A DNA stretch of 16,881 bases from Eubacteriales Family XIII. Incertae Sedis bacterium. Its GTDB lineage: Bacteria; Bacillota; Clostridia; Peptostreptococcales; Anaerovoracaceae. Under the pieces are notes generated by a model. It was not told the origin of the DNA and ran no database searches. It saw only the letters and a list, made by a program, of their open reading frames with translations. Position numbers and translations under genes: made by a program. Location: contig JAITKU010000015.1 in NCBI GenBank assembly GCA_031278255.1, forward strand, positions 1-16,881, written 5' to 3'. Shown here one piece after another: positions 13,506-16,881 of the stretch; positions within the stretch are counted from its first letter, which is position 1; each line of letters begins with the position of its first letter.

Positions 13506-13877
13506 ATGGGAAAAGGAATGAAAGCCGGCAAAAAGCCCGGGAACCCGCACAAATCATTGACGCGAAAAGGCGGTCAGGCCGAACAAGTCCGCCAATTTCA
13601 AGCCATGCAGAAGCGCATGGACGAGGTGCAGACCGAGATCGAGGCAAAGGAGATTGAGACAACCGCAGGCGGCGGCGCCGTAAAGGTCAAGGTCAACGGA
13701 AAGAAAGAGTTGGTATCCATCGAGATCAGCCGCGAAGCCCTCGATCCGGACGACGCGGAGATGTTGCAGGACTTGATCATCGTCGCGGTCAACGAGGGCC
13801 TGCGCCAAGTCGAAGAAATCTCGAAGAACGAGATGGAAAAACTGACGGGCGGCCTGTCCGTTCCCGGCCTGCTGTAG
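13506..13877 (+). CDS. YbaB/EbfC-family nucleoid-associated protein
   Basis: A 123-residue DNA-binding protein of the YbaB/EbfC family. The core is QAEQVRQFQAMQKRMDEVQ, then the strands GGGAVKVKVNGKKELVSIEI, and LDPDDAEMLQDLIIVAVNEG (about 24-105). The N-terminus is a Lys/Gly-rich extension of about 24 residues, longer than usual for the family. ATG 13506 has GAGGAG about eight bases upstream. It sits between dnaX and recR, the standard bacterial arrangement. The family binds DNA as a dimer; its exact role is unsettled. Confidence 0.93.
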   Translation: MGKGMKAGKKPGNPHKSLTRKGGQAEQVRQFQAMQKRMDEVQTEIEAKEIETTAGGGAVKVKVNGKKELVSIEISREALDPDDAEMLQDLIIVAVNEGLRQVEEISKNEMEKLTGGLSVPGLL

Positions 13878-13884
13878 GCGCGAT

Positions 13885-14493
13885 ATGTCGTCGAAGTATT
13901 ACGCAAAACCGCTGAACGACCTGATCCGCGCGCTCTCCGGTCTGCCCGGGATAGGCGGCAAAAGCGCGCAAAGACTGGCCTTTCACATCCTGTCCATGAA
14001 CGACGGCGAGGCGAACGCGATCGCCGACGCGATACGCGAAGCGAAAAAGCAGATGAAATACTGCTCCGTCTGCGGCAACCTGACGGACACCGATCCCTGC
14101 GCCGTCTGCGGGGACGGAACGCGCGACCGCGCCGTAATCTGCGTGGTCGAGAACCCGCGCGATGTGGCGGCCGTCGAGCGCACGGGGGAATATCGCGGGT
14201 TTTATCACGTATTGCACGGCGCGCTCTCCCCGATGGACGGGATAGGTCCCGACGATATCAACCTCAGACAACTCCTGACGCGCCTGCAAAAGGACGACGA
14301 CGCGCGGGAAATCATCCTCGCGACCAATCCGACCATAGAGGGCGAGGCGACGGCCATGTACATCGCGAAGCTGATCAAGCCCGCCGGTATCCGCGTGACG
14401 CGCATTGCGCACGGTATCCCCGTGGGCAGCGATCTCGAATACGCGGACGAGGTCACGCTGACAAAAGCCATGGAGGGGCGCCGCGAACTCTGA
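13885..14493 (+). CDS. recR: Recombination mediator protein RecR
   Basis: A 202-residue protein of normal length. It has the helix-hairpin-helix region LSGLPGIGGKSAQRLAFHIL (18-37), a four-Cys zinc finger (Cys60, 63, 72, 75) and a Toprim domain with VVEN (87-90) and ATNPTIEGEATA (146-157). RecR works with RecO and RecF to load RecA at gaps. ATG 13885 begins seven bases after the ybaB stop; the ribosome site is weak, so coupling to ybaB is likely. Confidence 0.96.
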   Translation: MSSKYYAKPLNDLIRALSGLPGIGGKSAQRLAFHILSMNDGEANAIADAIREAKKQMKYCSVCGNLTDTDPCAVCGDGTRDRAVICVVENPRDVAAVERTGEYRGFYHVLHGALSPMDGIGPDDINLRQLLTRLQKDDDAREIILATNPTIEGEATAMYIAKLIKPAGIRVTRIAHGIPVGSDLEYADEVTLTKAMEGRREL

Positions 14494-14527
14494 CGGCGAT
14501 CGCGAACCGAAGCGCCGCGCGGCAAAG

Positions 14528-14552
14528 AGGCGGCCCTTAAAGGCCCGCCTTG
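14528..14552. terminator. Possible shared hairpin between convergent recR and pspA
   Basis: AGGCGG-C-CCTT and AAGG-C-CCGCCT form an imperfect palindrome across the last codons and stop of pspA, downstream of recR. No T-tract follows on either strand, so termination is only suggested by the convergent position. Confidence 0.35.
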
Positions 14553-15208
14553 AGCCTTTCGAGTTCGGCGTCTATGTCGGAATCCGTCGCCGTGCCGTAG
14601 GATTTCGCGAGTTTGTCGGCGGCGTCCCCGATTTCGCTGTTCAGCTCGGACGCGGCCTGCGCGCGGTTGAGCCTTTCGTTCGCCTTGCTTTCCATATCGC
14701 TGAACTTGCTTCCGATCTCGGAGGCTTTGCTCAGCGGATCGCCGATTTTGTTGACTTTCTCGACGGCCTTTGCGATCGAAACCGTTGACTTGATCTGCGC
14801 CTTGCGGTTTTCGAGTTCGCTGATGTCCGACACGAGTTTGTTGTGCATTTCTTTCATCTTGGTCGCATTGTCGGTCGCGGCGGCCAGATTGCTTTCGAGC
14901 GTGGCGGACACGGCTTCGAGGTCCTTGTATTTCTTGATGAACACGCGCGCATCGTCATCCTCGCCGGCCTTGACGGCCTTTTCGGCCAAGGATTTGAATT
15001 TTTCGATCTCCGCCTTGTTCTCGCGGAAATCCGTTTCGGCTTTCTTCTCGACCGCCATGATGTTGACCGTTTCTTTCTTGACCGTGGCAAGGCTCTCTTT
15101 CATGTCGATTAAATACTGATCGATCATCTTTGCGGGGTCCTCGGCCTTGTCGAGCAAAGCGTTGATGTTGGCTTTCATAATCGTGCCGAAACGTTCCAAG
15201 ATACCCAT
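14537..15208 (-). CDS. pspA: PspA/IM30-family envelope stress protein
   Basis: A 223-residue, almost entirely helical coiled-coil protein with no membrane helix, matching PspA/Vipp1/IM30. The N-terminus MGILERFGTIMKANINALLD is the family's amphipathic membrane-binding helix, followed by DPAKMIDQYLIDM and long Lys/Glu/Ala coiled coils. The family belongs to the ESCRT-III superfamily and protects damaged membranes. ATG 15208 has GGGAGG about seven bases upstream. It is 75 bp downstream of the Gly-rich TPM-like gene on the same strand, and probably shares its promoter. Confidence 0.9.
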   Translation of the reverse strand: MGILERFGTIMKANINALLDKAEDPAKMIDQYLIDMKESLATVKKETVNIMAVEKKAETDFRENKAEIEKFKSLAEKAVKAGEDDDARVFIKKYKDLEAVSATLESNLAAATDNATKMKEMHNKLVSDISELENRKAQIKSTVSIAKAVEKVNKIGDPLSKASEIGSKFSDMESKANERLNRAQAASELNSEIGDAADKLAKSYGTATDSDIDAELERLKAGL

Positions 15209-15283
15209 ACTAAATCCTCCCTTTATTTACAATAACTTCTATGCAGACGGATCGATTCGCGCTCCCCCGCCGGGCGGTGAGGC

Positions 15284-16291
15284 TCAATCGTATTTTTTCG
15301 CCGCCTTGTCCGCTTCGTCCTCCGTTTCAAAGGCGTCGCTTTTGTCTATCGGCGTATTCAATATCTCTGCGTTGAGCTTCTTGCGCTCGTTGTTTTTCTT
15401 CAATACGGAGACAACGAACAGGCTTATGATGATCAGCGCGATCAGGCCCGCCGCCACGAACAGCAGGATCAGGCCGATCGGCGTGGTCTTGGTCATGATT
15501 CTGTCCGCCGCGTCCGTGAATACCTTTGCAAAATACGCGTTATCGTCGTAATCGCTGTAATAATAGCGTTCAAAGTAATGCATCAGGATATCGAGGGCTT
15601 CTTGGTCCAGCACCGTGCGGGCCGCGGCGCCCGATACATAGTACAGTTCAAATTCCTCGGGATACGGTTCAAAAAACAATATGACGATATGGCCCTCGTC
15701 GGCGATCTCCGCGTCATACAGCGCGTTCAGCGCGGCCTCCGCCTCCTCGTCCGAGATCAGGCTCTTGCCGTCTACGGAGTCGGTGATCCACAGGTAGGGA
15801 TAGACGCCCGTCTTGTCGTGGAAGTATCGCATTGCCCGCTCCACCCCGCTCACGTCGCTGATCCAATGGATTTCGTCTTTCAGGTACGCGGTTTCGTGCG
15901 CGAGGCCCCTTGCCAGCGCTTCCCTTTGGTAGGTGGACGCGGGAGCGGAAGATTCTGAGGAATCCCGGATGAAGAACACGGACGCAATGACGATGAGCAG
16001 AAAAACGGCGAGTACAAAAAAGCCCGTGGAACAACCGCCCGGCCTGCGGTTCCCGGGGCCGTATCCGCTCCCGTAGGACCTGCCGCCGCCGAGGAATATG
16101 AACGGTCTGCCGCCCGTGCCGCCCGAAAATCCGCCGCCGCTTCCCCCGCGTCCGCCCGAAAATCCGCCGCGCGAGCGCGAACCGCTCACGTGTCCGAAGC
16201 CCCTGCTGCCGAAGCTTCCGCCGCCGAAACCCCTGCCGCCGCCAAAACCCCCGCCGCCGAAGCCACCGCCCGCGCCGCCTCTTCCCATCAT
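15284..16291 (-). CDS. Gly-rich membrane protein with TPM-like domain
   Basis: A 335-residue protein in four parts: a Gly/Arg/Phe-rich low-complexity N-terminus (1-85), a membrane helix (about 89-108), a soluble region (about 120-265) resembling the TPM fold, and a second helix (about 272-296) with a charged tail ending KKYD. TPM-like features are KTGVYPYLWITDS (160-172), EEAEAALNALYD and GHIVILFFEP (200-209). The soluble region would lie between the two helices on the outside if the N-terminus is cytoplasmic (inference). Domain assignment is by eye. AAGGAGG precedes tandem ATGs at 16291 and 16288; the second has the better spacing. It is the promoter-proximal gene of the pair with pspA, which suggests a joint envelope function. 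Confidence 0.7.
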   Translation of the reverse strand: MMGRGGAGGGFGGGGFGGGRGFGGGSFGSRGFGHVSGSRSRGGFSGGRGGSGGGFSGGTGGRPFIFLGGGRSYGSGYGPGNRRPGGCSTGFFVLAVFLLIVIASVFFIRDSSESSAPASTYQREALARGLAHETAYLKDEIHWISDVSGVERAMRYFHDKTGVYPYLWITDSVDGKSLISDEEAEAALNALYDAEIADEGHIVILFFEPYPEEFELYYVSGAAARTVLDQEALDILMHYFERYYYSDYDDNAYFAKVFTDAADRIMTKTTPIGLILLFVAAGLIALIIISLFVVSVLKKNNERKKLNAEILNTPIDKSDAFETEDEADKAAKKYD

Positions 16292-16328
16292 TGCCTCCTT
16301 GCCGATTGCTTGATTTGCTTTCTTTTAC

Positions 16329-16357
16329 AGTATACCATCGCGTGCGCGGCTTGTAAA
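16329..16357 (-). promoter_or_regulatory. Promoter of the TPM-pspA operon
   Basis: On the minus strand TTTACA (16352-16357) and TATACT (16329-16334) are 17 bp apart, about 38 bp before the Gly-rich TPM-like gene. It is a normal sigma-A type; no sigma-54 or ECF-type box was seen for this PspA operon. Confidence 0.75.
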
Positions 16358-16384
16358 CAGATTTCCGCCTATAAAACAGAGAAA

Positions 16385-16414
16385 GGGACTGCCTCAAATG
16401 GTTGAGACAGCCCC
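16385..16414 (-). terminator. Terminator of the LPXTG gene; second copy of the repeat hairpin
   Basis: On the minus strand GGGGCTGTCTCAA pairs with TTGAGGCAGTCCC (13 bp, two G-U pairs) around a 4-nt loop, followed by TTTCTCTGTTTTAT. The G-U pairs become A-C mismatches on the plus strand, so it works for the LPXTG gene. The arms match the hairpin at 1656-1701. Confidence 0.82.
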
Positions 16415-16476
16415 TCACGGGTCCTTTGCCTATATTTGCCGCGAGCTTGCGCGGGACGGTCCCGGCGCGCCGCTTT

Positions 16477-16881
16477 CTAGCTTGCGCGCTTTCCGCTGTG
16501 CCGGCGCAATTGCGGCCGGATGAGACCGAGCCACAGCAATGTGAGCAGCGGGAATATCCACAGAGGCGCGGTGCCCGCGGCGGGCAGGCCGGCACCCGTC
16601 TGCGGCAGGTCCGCGAGCGGTACCTCTTCATCGAAGATCCACGCCCCCTCGTCCTCGTCGTAATTCCATATGCCGAGCGGCACACCCTCCTCGTCTATCT
16701 CAAGAAAGCCGCCGCCGTCGAGCGGTATCAGCGTTCCGCCCGAGCTGTAGGGGACCGGCGGCACATCGGACGGACCGGGCTGCACCGGCCGCCCCGGCTG
16801 CACGGACTCCGTGTCCTCTTCTTCCGGGGTATTCTGTTCCTCCTCCGGCGACACAGGCTCTTCCTCCTCGGTGTCGTCCGA
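16477..16881 (-). CDS. LPXTG cell-wall-anchored protein, C-terminal part (5' end outside window)
   Basis: The frame is open at the window edge, so the visible 134 residues are only the C-terminus. An acidic Glu/Pro-rich stretch (EEEE, SPEEEQNTPEEED) leads to a segment with GIWNYDEDEGAWIFDEE. Next comes the sortase signal LPQTG (codons 16594-16608), a hydrophobic helix (APLWIFPLLTLLWLGLI) and a basic tail (RPQLRRHSGKRAS). That is the complete class A-type sorting signal: sortase would cleave after Thr and link the protein to peptidoglycan. The extracellular function is outside the window. The gene ends with TAG 16477-16479, 62 nt before its terminator. Confidence 0.88.
   Translation of the reverse strand, partial: SDDTEEEEPVSPEEEQNTPEEEDTESVQPGRPVQPGPSDVPPVPYSSGGTLIPLDGGGFLEIDEEGVPLGIWNYDEDEGAWIFDEEVPLADLPQTGAGLPAAGTAPLWIFPLLTLLWLGLIRPQLRRHSGKRAS

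Noticed and set aside
1..16881. CRISPR array, phage genes or insertion-sequence ends
   Set aside because: No spaced direct repeats, no transposase with terminal repeats and no phage-like genes; the only mobile-like item is the Rpn remnant.

Overview
The window looks like a chromosomal piece of a GC-rich member of the Bacillota, probably an uncultured Clostridia (gut Christensenellales or Oscillospirales type). This is inferred from the ffs-dnaX-ybaB-recR order, an LPXTG sortase tail, a large S-layer-like surface protein, purine-rich ribosome binding sites and frequent GTG/TTG starts. No phage, plasmid or CRISPR element is visible.

Layout. 1-1601 (+): the C-terminal part of a large surface (S-layer-like) protein, followed by a strong terminator. 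About 1760-2484 (+): an orphan consensus promoter and a 5'-truncated Rpn-family (PD-(D/E)XK) gene remnant. 2750-2824 (-): tRNA-Glu(CTC) with its own promoter and phased A-tracts. 3077-11354 (-): six same-strand genes, in transcription order VTC-domain polymerase, DUF4956 membrane protein, CotH-type kinase, cellulose-synthase-like glycosyltransferase with PilZ domain, AlgI-like MBOAT O-acyltransferase, AlgJ-like SGNH protein. 11573-14493 (+): promoter, SRP RNA (ffs), dnaX, ybaB and recR. 14537-16357 (-): pspA and an upstream Gly-rich TPM-like membrane protein with a clear promoter. 16477-16881 (-): the C-terminus of an LPXTG cell-wall-anchored protein and its terminator.

How the genes may work together. 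The six-gene minus-strand set looks like one complete operon for a c-di-GMP-gated, O-acetylated exopolysaccharide. The glycosyltransferase keeps every catalytic and gating motif of BcsA plus an intact PilZ domain, and the MBOAT keeps its catalytic His. The first three genes (VTC, DUF4956, CotH) add phosphate-transfer chemistry that classical cellulose operons lack. The last gene, which should complete acetyl transfer, has lost both catalytic motifs of its family. This operon is the best candidate here for an under-described system. The housekeeping part (ffs-dnaX-ybaB-recR) is ordinary, except for an A7 run in dnaX placed where a frameshift would give a gamma-like protein.

Intergenic stretches: none clearly exceeds 300 bases. 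1602-1900 holds a terminator and promoter. 2485-2749 holds only a weak hairpin. 2825-3076 holds the tRNA promoter, an 11-bp tandem repeat and a hairpin. 11355-11650 is an AT-rich divergent promoter region with an inverted repeat.
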